Source of the DNA: Merluccius polli
Taxonomy: Eukaryota > Chordata > Actinopteri > Gadiformes > Merlucciidae
Assembly (NCBI GenBank): GCA_030340625.1
Contig: JAOPHQ010005418.1
Coordinates: forward strand, 224,718-288,717
Direction: 5' to 3'
DNA: 64,000 bases
Part shown: positions 1-10,772 of the stretch, piece after piece
Layout: each line of letters begins with the position of its first letter
Numbering within the stretch: the stretch's first letter is position 1
The notes under the pieces: generated by a model
Database searches by the model: none
What the model was told of the DNA's origin: nothing
Seen by the model: only the letters and a program-made list of their open reading frames with translations
Made by a program: the position numbers and the translations under genes

Positions 1-1670
1 GAGGTGGAGACGCTCCTGAGTGTTGTCGCTGCCCACAGCCAGCCCAGTTTATGTGTCGCGTGGATAAGTACGTCACTGATGAGTTCCCACTTTGAAGAGA
101 TACTAATTCTAGATGGAAACGCAACACGTCTGAAACCAAACCAAGTAGAGTCACACTAAGGCGTGGTGAGATGAGCTGGTACTACCACTGGAAAGACGGC
201 ATAAGTCCGTGTACAGCTTCCATCAATTAGAACAAAGTTTGTTTTCTTCAATCTCAGACCAAACTCACTCCGAAGGCATCCGAAGTACATCTTAATCAGA
301 TATGAACCATGCCTCTGTTGACTATGGCTTAATTTCCCTAACCCGACAAGCAAACAAGGACTCCTGCCTCCCTTAATCCTTCACTTCCAAGGGGAATTGC
401 AAAGCAAAGTGGGCATTGCATTATGATAGCTCTTGGGGTCTGGCTGGAACTTCTGAAGGGGTCAGCAAGTACAGGTGCAGAGGATCTCATGAGCACCTGG
501 GTAGGGATGGTGCTACTGGCATTCCCAAGGCCCGCTGGTGATAAGGGTGGGACTGGCTCCTCCAGACCTTCTGGCTCCCGGTGGATCTGCTGGATGATGT
601 GGAGAGGTTAGACCCTCTGGTCTGATCAGGCTCAAAGGACTCTCCGTTTGAAGGGTTTCTGTTAAACAGAGCTTGACTAGATACTGACTAGCCTAGAGAG
701 AAATAAACATGCTGGCAGCCAGGTTACGGTGCAAACAACAAAACACAAGTTTATTGGTACAGGTGCAGCTTAAATAGGACATCACATGGCATGGTCACAT
801 GACAAACACACCAGGAAGAGGAATCCACAATAATTGAGAACACACTCATTAGTCAACCAATCAATCAATTAACAGTTTCTGCTGCTGGTCTGTTGATCTC
901 TGATGCTGTCGGTTTGCTGGTCTCTGCTGTTGGTCTGTTGGTCTCTGCTGCTGTCGACAGAGTTAGAGGCTATAGCGGGGCGTGTCTGCGTGATGTTGCA
1001 AGGATGGAGTACTGGGGAGCTCCTACTCCCTGCTGCTTCGTCCTGGACACTTCTGGAGAGGTCTTCAGAGGACTTGACAACCAATAACATAACATTTACA
1101 TATTTTACAATTTCAGCAGAAATGGTGTTAATGGCATTGTCCCCTGTTATTTTTTCTTGTTTCTTTTTTCATTCCTTTTTTCAATTATTTTTTTTCACTT
1201 TTTCTTATTTTCCTTTATTTCAATGGGTATGGGTATATTGCCAGGGTTTGGTAGCACATTGGTCACTGAAATTACCTTGTAGTCCGCATCCTCAGCATTG
1301 CTTGTTTGATTGGGCATAGTCTTTTCCATGGCCTCATCTTCTCATCATTCTGTCTCATTCCGTGCCACTGTTCAGAATGTGCCAAAATGCATTTGTCCAG
1401 GTCGGGGAGGGTATCATTGTTGCTGTATGTATTGCAGTTGTTGTGGTCGCTCCATTTGTTGAGGTGCCATTTGTGCTTCTTGTTGTGTCCTTTTCTTCCA
1501 GGACAGTCAGTTGCTTCTTTATCAGGTTCATTTGTAACCTGTCTTCTTCTTTGATTGCCTTTTCTGAGGCTCTGTGCCTTTTTGTATAGTGTATCATGTG
1601 TGTATCACCGTACCACATCCTCTATTGTTTCTGTTTTACTGGTGTGGGCAAAGCTCACAGGCTTGCTAGC
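1..1670. other. No gene recognised; low-complexity and repeat-derived sequence
   Basis: I see no host exon here. A minus-strand open frame (1355-1618, 87 aa) is rich in Lys, Glu, Gln and Thr with a coiled-coil look. I do not recognise it, and it may be retroelement debris or chance. T-rich stretches lie at 1140-1230. The region abuts the LTR at 1671. Confidence 0.5.
879..957. repeat. Short minisatellite, CTGTTGGTCTCTG-type
   Basis: Four imperfect tandem copies of a roughly 20-bp unit built on ctgttggtctctgctg are visible. Spurious open frames on both strands run through it. Confidence 0.75.
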
Positions 1671-2048
1671 TGCTGTCGCGGCAATTTCTTTGAGATATTA
1701 CGTCTAGTTAAGATGAGACTTCTAAATGTTAAAGTAACAAACAATAGTTGCAAGTGTGAAAGTATTTAATGTATGCATACAAGAGTCCCCTCTCTAACAG
1801 AGTGGGCCCAGATCATTGTGCCAAAGTCTTTTATCCCGGTTTGGCCCCCTCCCCAGGAAGACAAGACAGGTTAACATATGGGCCTGGAGTCTGGAGGTGA
1901 CTTGAGGAAATTATTTTATGACCTCCACACCGACGGAGAGCAGACGCAGTGGTGCCTTCCAGGCCTGAAACATCTGACCCCTTGATCAACATCTGACTTC
2001 TTGACCATCTGGCAGGAAAGGCATGCTAAAAGGGATTTTCTCACCACA
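1671..2048 (-). mobile_element. Retroviral LTR (3' LTR of a minus-strand endogenous retrovirus)
   Basis: This block is clearly homologous to 36524-36840 (for example both contain cagagtgggcccagatcatt and acatatgggcctggagtc). It starts TG and ends CA on the + strand. Next to its right end lies a C-rich/T-rich stretch (2049-2060) that is a polypurine tract on the minus strand. The LTR and tract together mark this as the 3' LTR of an element transcribed right to left. The LTR itself codes for nothing. No direct repeat matching the flank of the other LTR is obvious. Confidence 0.75.
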
Positions 2049-2060
2049 CTCCCCCTTTTG
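2049..2060 (-). promoter_or_regulatory. Polypurine tract of the endogenous retrovirus
   Basis: On the minus strand it reads CAAAAGGGGGAG, immediately before the TG of the LTR. In retroviruses this purine run primes plus-strand DNA synthesis. The position and composition fit; this is inferred from sequence only. Confidence 0.7.
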
Positions 2061-2323
2061 ATTATTTATAATCACACAATCAAGATAATCAGAAAATCAA
2101 GAAACAATGAATAAAGAAGAGTATACACCTTAACACATAGTTACAACCAGTTAAACCAATTACAAAGGGATGGAATTGTACAATGTTCTAAAAGCATGCA
2201 TATTAATTAGGGCTGTCAAGCGATTAATTTGTTTTAACTGATTAATCGCATAGTATTGGCGAGTTAACTCACGATTAATCACAGTTTTTAAATTCGCTTT
2301 TTCTGAACAACATGACCTGAGAG

Positions 2324-3395
2324 TAGTGTTGTTTTTGGCGGCCTGTTTTCATTTTAGTCTTAGTCTAGTCTTTGTGTCAAACTGTCATTTTAGTCTTTAT
2401 TAGTTTTAGTCACGTTTGTACTATTTTAGTCTAGTCAAGTTTCAGTCGACTAAAAGTCTGAGCATTTTAGTCTTATTTTAGTCAGAATTATCCATGACTA
2501 TTTTAGTCTAGTTTTAGTTAATGAACATTGTATTTTAGTCTCTTTTTAGTAATGCAATTCTATTTAAACCAGTAAATATAGTACAAGTACCTAGTATAGT
2601 ATAGACAAAACCAACATTTTCTTTAAGTCACCCATTTCACAAGTCAAACAAGGTTATCTTATTATTATATTATTGTTACCTTATAGACTCAAGAAAACAT
2701 TCAATTCCAGACATGGAAGACGCTCTGATTTGAATTTACAACATATTTATTTTACCCACCAAACATGTAAGAAGTACACACACATGGCTAACCTGCCAGG
2801 TTTTGTTTGAGCTTTAAGGCCTTTACACACCGGGGCGTGACGAATAAACGACACATGTAAAATACTCGCCTATTTCACATCAAAACTATTCATAGCGGCA
2901 GCGATGCGAATCTGCGACAGTTGCGACATTTGTTCAATACAAGTGAAGCGGCTTTTTCGCCGCGTAATATTTGCGTTCTGTGTGAAAGTACTCATGACAA
3001 AAACAACAGTAAAACTCATATTTACGTGCGAATTAATCACAGGAAAAAAAACGCCCCGGTGTGTAAAGGCCTTTAACTTGCCGCGAGTGGGGATTGAGGA
3101 AGTGACGTCGCTTGCGTCTTCGCAGTGCGCTGATGCAGCCCCAGGAAACAGGAAACAGAAATATTTCAAAATAATAATAATAGCGGGACGAAATGAACGG
3201 GACGAAAAGAGTTTTTATTTTGAAAACCACATTTAGTCCCGTTTTTATTCGTCAACAATATTGCATTATAAATTTGATTATAGTTTTCGTCACATGACCA
3301 CCATTTTCGTTGCGTCTCGTCTCGTTTTCGTCACGTGATAAAGGTTCGTTGACGACGATATTTAGTCATAATTTTCGTTGACGAAAGCAACACTA
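2324..3395. mobile_element. hAT-type non-autonomous element with exact 8-bp TSD
   Basis: Ends are tagtgttg and caacacta, flanked on both sides by the identical 8 bp cctgagag (2316-2323 and 3396-3403). An 8-bp duplication is the hAT signature. The inside is rich in ttttagtc motifs and shows no transposase. It interrupts the older hAT at 2208-5990 and itself contains the MITE at 2818-3071. Confidence 0.85.
2818..3071. mobile_element. 254-bp MITE with 20-bp inverted ends
   Basis: Perfect inverted ends ggcctttacacaccggggcg face each other, and tttaa flanks both sides (2813-2817, 3072-3076). A TTAA-like site fits a piggyBac or Kolobok type; the superfamily is not settled. There is no coding capacity beyond chance frames. 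It lies inside the element at 2324-3395, so it is the younger of the two. Confidence 0.8.
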
Positions 3396-3519
3396 CCTGA
3401 GAGGGAAAACAATCTTTCACAAGGTACAGATGTGGCAGGTTTTGCCAAGTATTTCTTGGCAAGACATGCTAACTTGTTGTAGACACAAGCATGTTTGCAC
3501 CACCATTCTAAGGGACACT

Positions 3520-3903
3520 TAGCCTGGCTCCACCCGCCTACGTACTTCCGCTCAATTTTCATTTCACTTCAGTACTAAGGTCTGGCGGTGCTGTATGTTA
3601 GAACGATTTCTTTTCCCTCAAATGTGCCTTCCAATCAGCGAACAGGAGGCGCGGCCTGAGAACTAATGCTCACTGCATCTGCCGTTTGTATACTGCGCGC
3701 AACGTGGTTTCTGGCACATGAAATACGTCACGACCAAACGTTAGCGATTGGTTAAGGCAGATCCAGAGTGGCACTGGGCAGAGCCAATAGGTTTTAAACT
3801 TCAACAGCACCCGCCTTCAAGTGAGAAATCGTTTGTCTCTACAGCACTGCTAGACCTTTAGTATGAATGAAATGAGTACGAAGGTCTAGTTAGGACTAGG
3901 CTA
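3520..3903. mobile_element. Small DNA transposon with exact 9-bp TSD (TAGCCTGG family)
   Basis: Starts tagcctgg, ends ctaggcta, and is flanked by agggacact on both sides (3511-3519, 3904-3912). A second member with the same ends and a different 9-bp duplication lies at 12881-13403. Nine-bp duplications are known for Mutator-like and some Merlin elements. There is no coding capacity. Confidence 0.8.
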
Positions 3904-4664
3904 AGGGACACTCATCCTTGCAGAGGACTGGCTCAGCCTTATAGCGTGCTAGGCAGTTTTCAATATTATCCTGCTCCTCGTCTGTCTCAGAATCAGAGGC
4001 AAATAAGAGAGCTGCCATCTTGTTTGGTGGCTCGGATAAGGGATCTTCCACTGGTTGCTATCCATGCATCTCCTCCTTCAGAAGGCCAGCAATCAATGCC
4101 CACACCTCTGCTCTTTGAGATCTGTGTAGACATTTGAGGTCCTTAAACCTCAGGTTAGTTGCAGTTGAAATCTTCAGCCATGTAAGGTTGGTTTTGTCTT
4201 TGCGGGTCATGTCTGCACTGAAGGTTTGCTTGAACTTTACAATATAGGCTGGATCATCTTCAGAAGACTCCATCACCCGAGACAGATGGCATAATGCAGG
4301 CAACACGACTGAACAGGACACAAACTTTTCACCTCCACGGAGTTCTGTAAAGTATCTGCAAAATTTAAACAATTGAACATTTAATTGAGGGACTTATTCA
4401 CGTCAAGCTGAAATATGAGATATGGTTAGGCAGCTAAAGCTGAACTAATGGGGTTCTATGGCCTTGACTGTAACATAGGCTATATGCTCCATAAGGCCAG
4501 CTTTAGCAGTCTCTCCATACTCGGTCAACATTATGTCAAAATTAGGCTACTAGTTATTTTTCCTATGGACAGCACAAGCTGACCGTAGACAACAGGGCTA
4601 TGGTTCATGGGTCAAGTATCACTAAACTTCTGCTATAAACACTCATACACAAGAGGCATTAGGA

Positions 4665-5126
4665 CCCTCCAGGATTTCGCGATGTTGCGATTTGCAACTT
4701 CAACGCAACATCAGCCAATCCCCGTGCATTCAGGTCGGTGTTGCAATTTTAACCAATCACCGCAACTTTCCCGCAAATTTGACCAATCATTGGTGTCGTC
4801 TTGAACTGACATCGACAAACTACCTTCCGCCTTACTTCCGTGTTTACCACGGACCATTTGTCAGTGTTTTTATTCTTTTAATTATTTTTTTTGCAGTAAT
4901 GACTTAATATTTAACATATTACTCAGCAAAATTGCAGAACTAACTTAATTTTAACATCAGGAAAATCGCAACTTTTATCGAAACTTTCACTTCCTCTCGC
5001 ACTGTAATCGCAACAAAAGCCTAAAAAACACTGCAACTTTCATTGCAATTTTTTGGAAAAGCTCACGCAACATCAGCCATTTTAGGCCGCAACAATCACA
5101 AAAAAGGCCCGCGAAATCCTGGAGGG
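4665..5126. mobile_element. 462-bp MITE with CCCTCCAGGATTTCGCG ends
   Basis: Seventeen-bp inverted ends are visible at 4665-4681 and 5110-5126. The interior repeats gcaac/ttgca-type motifs. Target duplications are not clear. It separates two parts of the hAT transposase remnant. Confidence 0.75.
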
Positions 5127-5990
5127 ACTCTATTGCACAGAGGTGAGTGCACACTGGCTGCTTCAAGCAGAGAATGTTGTCAGTCTATAATCAAAAAAGT
5201 GGTTTATGTAAATGGGCGATTATTGCATATCTAGGCCTACAATAGAATTTGATCAGAAAATGGTACCTGCATGGTTCGAGCAATATCTCCAGTTTCTGAA
5301 GTTTCTCCAGCTCAGACTTTGTTGGCATGGTAACGTTGTTTTTTTTCTGGGCAAGAACATCTCTCAGTGCTTCCTGATTTCTTTGCACTCTTTTAATCAT
5401 TTCTAGAGTGGAATTCCACCTTGTTGGAACATCCTGAACGAGTGCCTCAGCCTTAAGCCCATGCGCAACTTGCTGTGTCTTGAGTTCAGCAGTATTAGGT
5501 GGGCTGTGTTTGAAGTGGCCAACCACTTTGCGGACATTTAGCAAGTGCACCGTCAAATGCAATGTTCTGTAGAGACACTGACTGAGCGTTGAATGCTATG
5601 AGTCGTGCACGGCAGATGTTCGAATGGTAGCTGTTTCGAAGCTGCAATCATATTTCTAGCACTGTGTTCAGCATGCTCACTTTCTCTTCAATGTTCCACT
5701 GACCCCCCACATCCATAAAATGACTAGCGCATACATCAGCCATATGCCTCTCATCAGTTCTCATTACAGTCAATGCATGTGAATTCAGCTTCCACTCCTG
5801 ATCGATGTAATGAGCTGTTACTCCAAGATAGCTATGATTACCTAGTGATGTCCAATAGTCACCAGTGAGCGCGACAGAAATTGTATTTTCCAAATTTGTA
5901 GTAGTTTTGCCTTCTCCGTGTCATAACACTCGTCTATCCTGGACATGACTGTGGCCCTGGATGGCAACTCGTACGTTCGTACTCGTAAAG

Positions 5991-6233
5991 GGTAATAGAA
6001 AGATGTTATCTAGGGGTATTAATCAAAGAATGTTTGGATGCATGTCGGTCATATGTGAATGGTCAAGCGTGGATTGAGATGCGGTGTGTCGGAAAAAGTG
6101 TTAAACGCAAGCGAGAGAGAGAGAGAGGTAAAGGAGGGTGAGGGCCGTGTGGCCGTGTGGCCACCACGAGAACAGCAGGTGGGAGCAGAGGGGCGTCACA
6201 CCTCATTCCCCAGAAAGGTTTCCACTCAGAAAC
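5991..6233. other. Junction between hAT remnant and gypsy remnant; no gene
   Basis: Contains a gagagagagag run near 6111-6127 and an A-rich run near 6253-6280 just beyond. The open frame reading through here on the + strand is low complexity and not a credible gene. Confidence 0.4.
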
Positions 6234-7411
6234 CTAGGGAAACATCAAAACCAAAAAAAAAAACAAAAAAATCAAAAAAAAACCTCTGTGACCCCATTCC
6301 ATCTCTGGGTCGCCCCAACACCCGGGCCCTTGGACACTGGGGAGACAACAAAAAAAACAGGTCACAGACAATAGACATGCTCGAGAAAGAGCATCTGCAA
6401 TGACATTTTCAACACCCTTAATATGCTGAATGTGTAAGGGATAAGGCTGGAGTATTAAACTCCAGCGCATTATCCGCTGATTAGAGTTCCGCATCCGGTC
6501 TATGAAAACCAAGGGGTTATGGTTGGTGTGAACAATTATAGGACTTGGAGCAGAACTCAAATAAATTTCAAAAAACTGGACAGCCAAAATGACTAGCGCA
6601 TACATCAGCCATATGCCTCTCATCAGTTCTCATTACAGTCAATGCATGTGAATTCAGCTTCCACTCCTGATCGATGTAATGAGCTGTTACTCCAAGATAG
6701 CTATGATTACCTAGTGATGTCCAATAGTCACCAATGAGCGCCAGTGCCTCCTTCTCGACTGTCGAGTAGGCCATCTGAGGGCGGCTAAATTTCTTTGAAA
6801 AATAACAAACAGGATGGTCTACCCCACTCGAGCCTGACTGCAAAAGGACAGCACCTGCCCCACAATCACTGGCGTCGACAGCTAATTGAAACGGTTCATC
6901 AAATCTTGGAGCAGCCAAAACCGGAGCACTACAGAGGAGAGCCTTAGCAGCCTCAAAAGCCTGTTGGGAAGACTCGGTCCACAAAAAAGGGACCTTCAGG
7001 GGACACTCAGGAGTTTAGTCAATGGTGTGGCTACTGTGGCAAAGTTCTGGCAGAACCCTCGATAGTATCCGACCATCCCGAGGAACCACCGCAACTCACG
7101 GCGACTACACGGGATGGGAAATTTGCAGATGGCTTCAACTTTTGCTCCCAGAGGTCGGACTTGACCCACCACCTTCCCGAGCCTTACCGACCCACCACCT
7201 TACCGAGATAGGTGACCGTTGCCTTGGCAAACTCACACTTCGCAAGGTTGACAGTCAGTTTGGCAGTTGAGAGACGCTGGAAAAACTCTCTGATCTGCTC
7301 TACATGTTGCCACCAGGTGGCGCTAAACACCACAACATCATCCAAATACACCTCACACCCCACCATGCCTGCCAGGACGTGGTTTATGAGGCGCTGAAAA
7401 GACACAATCAT
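6234..7411 (-). pseudogene. Ty3/gypsy reverse transcriptase and RNase H remnant (Gmr1-like)
   Basis: The minus-strand frame at 7411-7184 carries the RT catalytic motif in EVYLDDVVVFS followed by the thumb-side segment ending TYLGKVVGR. After a frameshifted connection, 6984-6740 holds RNase H sequence (LAVDASDCGAGAVLLQ) and 6585-6410 holds its end with VIADALSRA. RT copies element RNA into DNA and RNase H removes the template. The enzyme is dead: frames are shifted, the RT fingers are missing, and RNase H is interrupted by a 156-bp piece of hAT transposase (6586-6741). The integrase of the same element lies upstream on this strand (11645-10921), beyond the inserted LINE. Confidence 0.85.
6586..6741 (-). 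repeat. 156-bp copy of hAT transposase sequence inside gypsy RNase H
   Basis: Matches 5717-5872 with a single visible difference (5865 g versus 6734 a) and in the same orientation. At 5717-5872 it fits the hAT transposase; here it sits between two halves of gypsy RNase H, so this is the acquired copy. No terminal repeats or duplications mark it as a transposition event. Confidence 0.9.
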
Positions 7412-7570
7412 AGTTCCTGTTCTTCACTGGAGACGACACAGGCAAAGATCTTCTAACACAAGGTGGACATACTGGAGGAGTCACTAAGCCTACAGGTTTT
7501 GAAGAGATATAACGCTTTAAAAGGTTCACGTGACAAACCTGTGACTTCTTTCTCCGGTCCGGTGTGCTAA
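7412..7570. other. Gypsy internal sequence left of the LINE insertion
   Basis: No intact frame; presumably decayed RT fingers region of the gypsy element. Its last bases gtgctaa (7564-7570) recur at 10773-10779 on the other side of the LINE. Confidence 0.45.
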
Positions 7571-7865
7571 GAAGAAGAAGAAGAATTCTTTATTGTCATT
7601 GTGTGTTGTTTTGCACACAACAAAATTTCTGCCGACGGCTCCAGCTTAGATTACACAGTAAAAACAACAAGATATAAAAAATATACATAATAAAATAAAA
7701 TAAAATACTGTGTGCAAATATTATGCACATGCATATATATTCACTTTCACTCATTCACACACGCAAATACAGTTCCAAGTGCAAAAGCAGCATGTTTGCA
7801 GTGGGAGACATATTAAAGTATATAAGGTGCATAGCACAGACCACATCCTTTGTGGTTGTGGGTTC

Positions 7866-9420
7866 TCAGTGTGGTTGGGGGAGGTAATGAGTTTGTAGTG
7901 GGGGGGTAATCTCTTTCACAGCTCCGGGGAAGAAGCTGTTCTTTAATCTGTTTGTTTTGGTCTTTAGATATCTGTACCTCTTCCTAGATGGCAGAGGTAC
8001 AAACAGTCCGTAGCCCGGTTGGGTGGGGTCAGATGCAATACACCTGGCCTTCTTCTGGAGGCGGCTGGTGTATAGTCCAGATTTGGAAGTGGACTCCCCA
8101 CTATTCTGAGCCGTTTTCACCACCCTGGCCAGATCCTTTCTGTCCTTTGCCGTGCAGCTGCCGTACCACACTGTCACGCTGAGACAGAGGATGCTCTCTA
8201 TTGTGGACCTGTAAAAGTTCACGAGCAGGCGAGAGAAGAGTCCAGCCCTTTTGAGTTTCCTGAGGAAAAAAAGTCTTTGTTGGGCCTTCTTCACCAGATG
8301 TGAGGTGTTCAGAGACCAGGTCAGGTCAGAGGAGATGTGGATGCCCAGGAATTTGATGTTGGTGACACGGTCCACTTCCTCCCCGTGTATGAGGAGAGGA
8401 GCACGTTCCGTAGATTACTTCCTGTAATCTACAATGACCTCCTTGGTCTTGCTGTTGTTGAGCAGCAGATTGTTCTCTGAACACCATCCTGTCAGGTGCT
8501 GGATCTCCTCTCTGTAGTGAGTCTCATCGTTGTCCGAGATGAGACCCACCACGGTGGTGTCGTCCGCGAACTTCACGACCATGTTTGTTGGGTGGGTGGC
8601 AAAACAGTCGTGGGTAAAGAGAGTGTAGAGGGCTGGACTGAGCACACAACCCTGCGGCGTGCCTGTGTTCAGGATCAGAGAGGATGATGTGCGATCCCCT
8701 ATTCTCACCACCTGAGACCTGTTGGTTAGAAAGTCTCCTATCCAATAACAGTGATGTGGGCAGCCCCAGGTTGTGCAGCTTCAATGTCAGCTTGACCGGG
8801 ATAACAGTGTTAAACGCTGAGCTGAAGTCAACGAATAGCATCCTGACATGGGTGTTTGGATGCTCCAGGTGGGTCAGTGCACCATGATGTGCTATGGAGA
8901 CTGCGTCCTCTGTGGAACGGTTCCCCCTGTAGGCAAACTGATGAGAGTCCAGGCCTGCAGGGATGACGTCCTTGATGTACTTAAGGACGAACCTCTCAAA
9001 GCACTTCATGATGACTGGGGTGAGGGCGACTGGGTGATAGTCATTTAGGCAAGTAACAGCAGACTTTTTGGGCACAGGTACAACTATGGAGGATTTGAGG
9101 CAGAGAGGGACTGAAGCAAGCAGCAGGGAGCGGTTGAATATGTCCAGAAACACCCCCGCCAGCTGCTCGGCACATGTTTTCAAAGTCCGGCCTGACAACC
9201 AGTCAGGTCCTGCAGCATTATTAATATTGATCCTCCTAAGGGAGGGGCTCACCTGGTGCAGCTGCAGGATGAGATGCTGATGCTGCTCCTCCAGCCGGGG
9301 AAGATGTACAGTTTCTCCACTGCACAATGTTTCAAAGTGAGAGAAAAAACTGTTCAGGATGTCAGGCAGGGTGGGGTCATGGCTGACCTCCTGTCTGTGA
9401 TGGACCTGATCCCTCTCCAC
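7866..9420 (-). pseudogene. LINE reverse transcriptase, frameshifted
   Basis: Three frames continue one RT. 9420-8524 carries the fingers and FVDFSSAFNTVIP (first catalytic Asp). 8711-8415 carries TPQGCVLSPALYTLFTHD and the catalytic FADDTTVVGLIS. 8375-7866 is the thumb/C-terminal part. The enzyme performs target-primed reverse transcription. At least two frameshifts make this copy inactive. The arrangement FADDTTVVGL is shared with the other LINE at 32121-35480, which is related but not the same family because its 3' tail differs. Confidence 0.85.
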
Positions 9421-10766
9421 ATGTCCCGTGGGTTGTCATGCCGGAAGTGATCCTCAATCCGCTGTTTGTGCCGGTGCTTAGCCAGCTGGATGCCCTTTTT
9501 AAGATCCCTCCGGGCTGTGCTGTACGCCAGTCTGTCACCTGACCTGAAGGCGGTGTCCCGGTGCCTGAGCAGAGACCGCACCGTACTGTCCATCCACGGT
9601 TTCTGGTTTGGAAAAACCCTGATGGTCTTTGTGGGACGAACAGCATCAGTACAGAACTGCACATAATCCAGGACAGATGACGTGTACGCCTCCAGGTTTG
9701 AATCCTCCTTGAACACCTCCCAGTTGGTGTTTTCAAAACAGTCCTGTAGGGTGGATAATGCCTCCTCTGACCATACCTGAACTGTTCTGGTGGTGGGTTT
9801 GGTTCTGCAGATCACTGGTGTGTAAGCAGGGAGCAGCTCCACAGAAATGTGGTCTGACATGCCCAGATGAGGAGCTGCTACAGCTCTGTAAGCTCCTGGT
9901 ATGTTGCAGTAGTCTTGGTCCAGTATGTTGTTTTCCCTGGTTGGAAAGTTGATTTGTTTCTTAAATTTAGGAAACACTGTCTTAAGTTCCACGTGATTGA
10001 AGTCCCCAGCCACAATCACAGCCGCCTCCGGGTGAGCATTCATCTGCCTGCTGACCAGGCAGTACAGATACTCCAAAGCTAACTTAGTATCAGCCCATGG
10101 TGGAATATAAACAGCCACGATTATGATGGCACAGAACTCTCTGACCAGTTTAAATGGCCTGCATTTCACAGCCAGATACTCCAGATCAGGAGAGCAGTGT
10201 GTTTTTATTATATTTGTGTCCATACACCAGGAGTTATGTACATACAGCGCCAAACCTCCGCCCCTCCGTTTAGCCGAGGCTGCCGTTCGGTCCGCCCGGT
10301 ACACTGAGCGGTCTGCTAGCTCCACCTCCGTGTCTGGGACATTCTCATCCAGCCAGGTCTCCTTGACAATTGCCACACAGCTGTCCCTTTTTCCGGAAAC
10401 GACCTGCAGTCTTATCTCGTCCATCTTGTTGGTAAGAGACCTGGCATTTGTGAGAAATAGACTGGGAAGAGCCGGCTTGTGTGGGTTAGCTTGTAGCCTC
10501 TGACGTAGGCTGCTACGTTTACCTCTCCTTTGTTTATGGCGTCTCCACCAAGTGGGGATGGTGGGGGTCAGAGTCGTGCATTGTATCTCCGGGGGAATAA
10601 AGTCCAGTTTCGGGGGTGGGTGAAGTCCAAATTGTGTGCCAATGCTCAATAATTCAGCAGCGCTGTACTGAACCAGAGCCTCCAGGAGTAAAACACATAG
10701 AGAAAAGCTATATACAAAAAGGAGCAGCTGAGAGCATCGGGCGGCCGCGTATACACGCGCCGCCAT
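9354..10766 (-). pseudogene. LINE endonuclease and linker (470 aa)
   Basis: A long open frame. A hydrophobic N-terminal stretch (about residues 10-35) is followed by an endonuclease of the exonuclease-endonuclease-phosphatase fold: KETWLDEN, AVYIPPW, VIVAGDFNHVELK and GMSDHISVEL are visible in order. The last third (from about residue 320) is the usual linker with NQKPWMDSTVRSLLR. The endonuclease nicks target DNA to prime reverse transcription. The RT continues in another frame from about 9420 and overlaps this one by 67 bp, so one frameshift separates the two enzymes. Confidence 0.85.
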
Positions 10767-10772
10767 GGATCA

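Larger units (their letters stand above)
2208..5990 (-). mobile_element. Old hAT transposon, broken, carrying several younger insertions
   Basis: The left end begins tagggctgtcaagcgatt, a typical vertebrate hAT terminus. Inside are minus-strand pieces of a hAT/ZBED-like transposase. No matching right terminus was found, so the right limit is only the last recognisable transposase codon. It has been hit by four smaller elements (2324-3395, itself containing 2818-3071; 3520-3903; 4665-5126). It does not look able to move. Confidence 0.65.
3396..5990 (-). pseudogene. hAT transposase remnant (ZBED-like), several segments
   Basis: Read from right to left: about 5990-5648 (DNA-binding/catalytic entry with LTGDYWTS, the classical hAT first-Asp region), 5562-5191 (contains DVPTRWNST), 4372-3904 (middle helical part), then about 3519-3396 with the dimerisation motif ATSVPCERLFS. 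hAT transposases cut and paste their element in the nucleus; this copy cannot, because it has frameshifts, lacks its N-terminus and is interrupted by MITEs at 3520-3903 and 4665-5126. The C-terminal motif is cut directly by the cctgagag duplication of the 2324-3395 element. Family assignment rests on these motifs. Confidence 0.8.
7571..10772 (-). mobile_element. LINE (Rex1/Babar- or RTE-like non-LTR element), near full length
   Basis: About 3.2 kb. Its 3' end lies at the left (7571-7640) and carries an AAG repeat and a ttctttattgtcattgtg tail. It codes for an apurinic-type endonuclease followed by RT on the minus strand. The 7-bp gtgctaa flanks both sides (7564-7570, 10773-10779), a plausible target duplication. 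It splits the Ty3/gypsy element between integrase and RT, so it is younger than that element. The clade is inferred from the RT style and is not certain. Confidence 0.85.

Noticed and set aside
903..1319. 138-aa + strand frame
   Set aside because: Runs through a minisatellite and a T-rich tract; hydrophobic composition follows from base composition.
6059..6403. Two overlapping + strand frames, Lys-rich
   Set aside because: Driven by A-rich and GA-rich low-complexity sequence antisense to the gypsy remnant.
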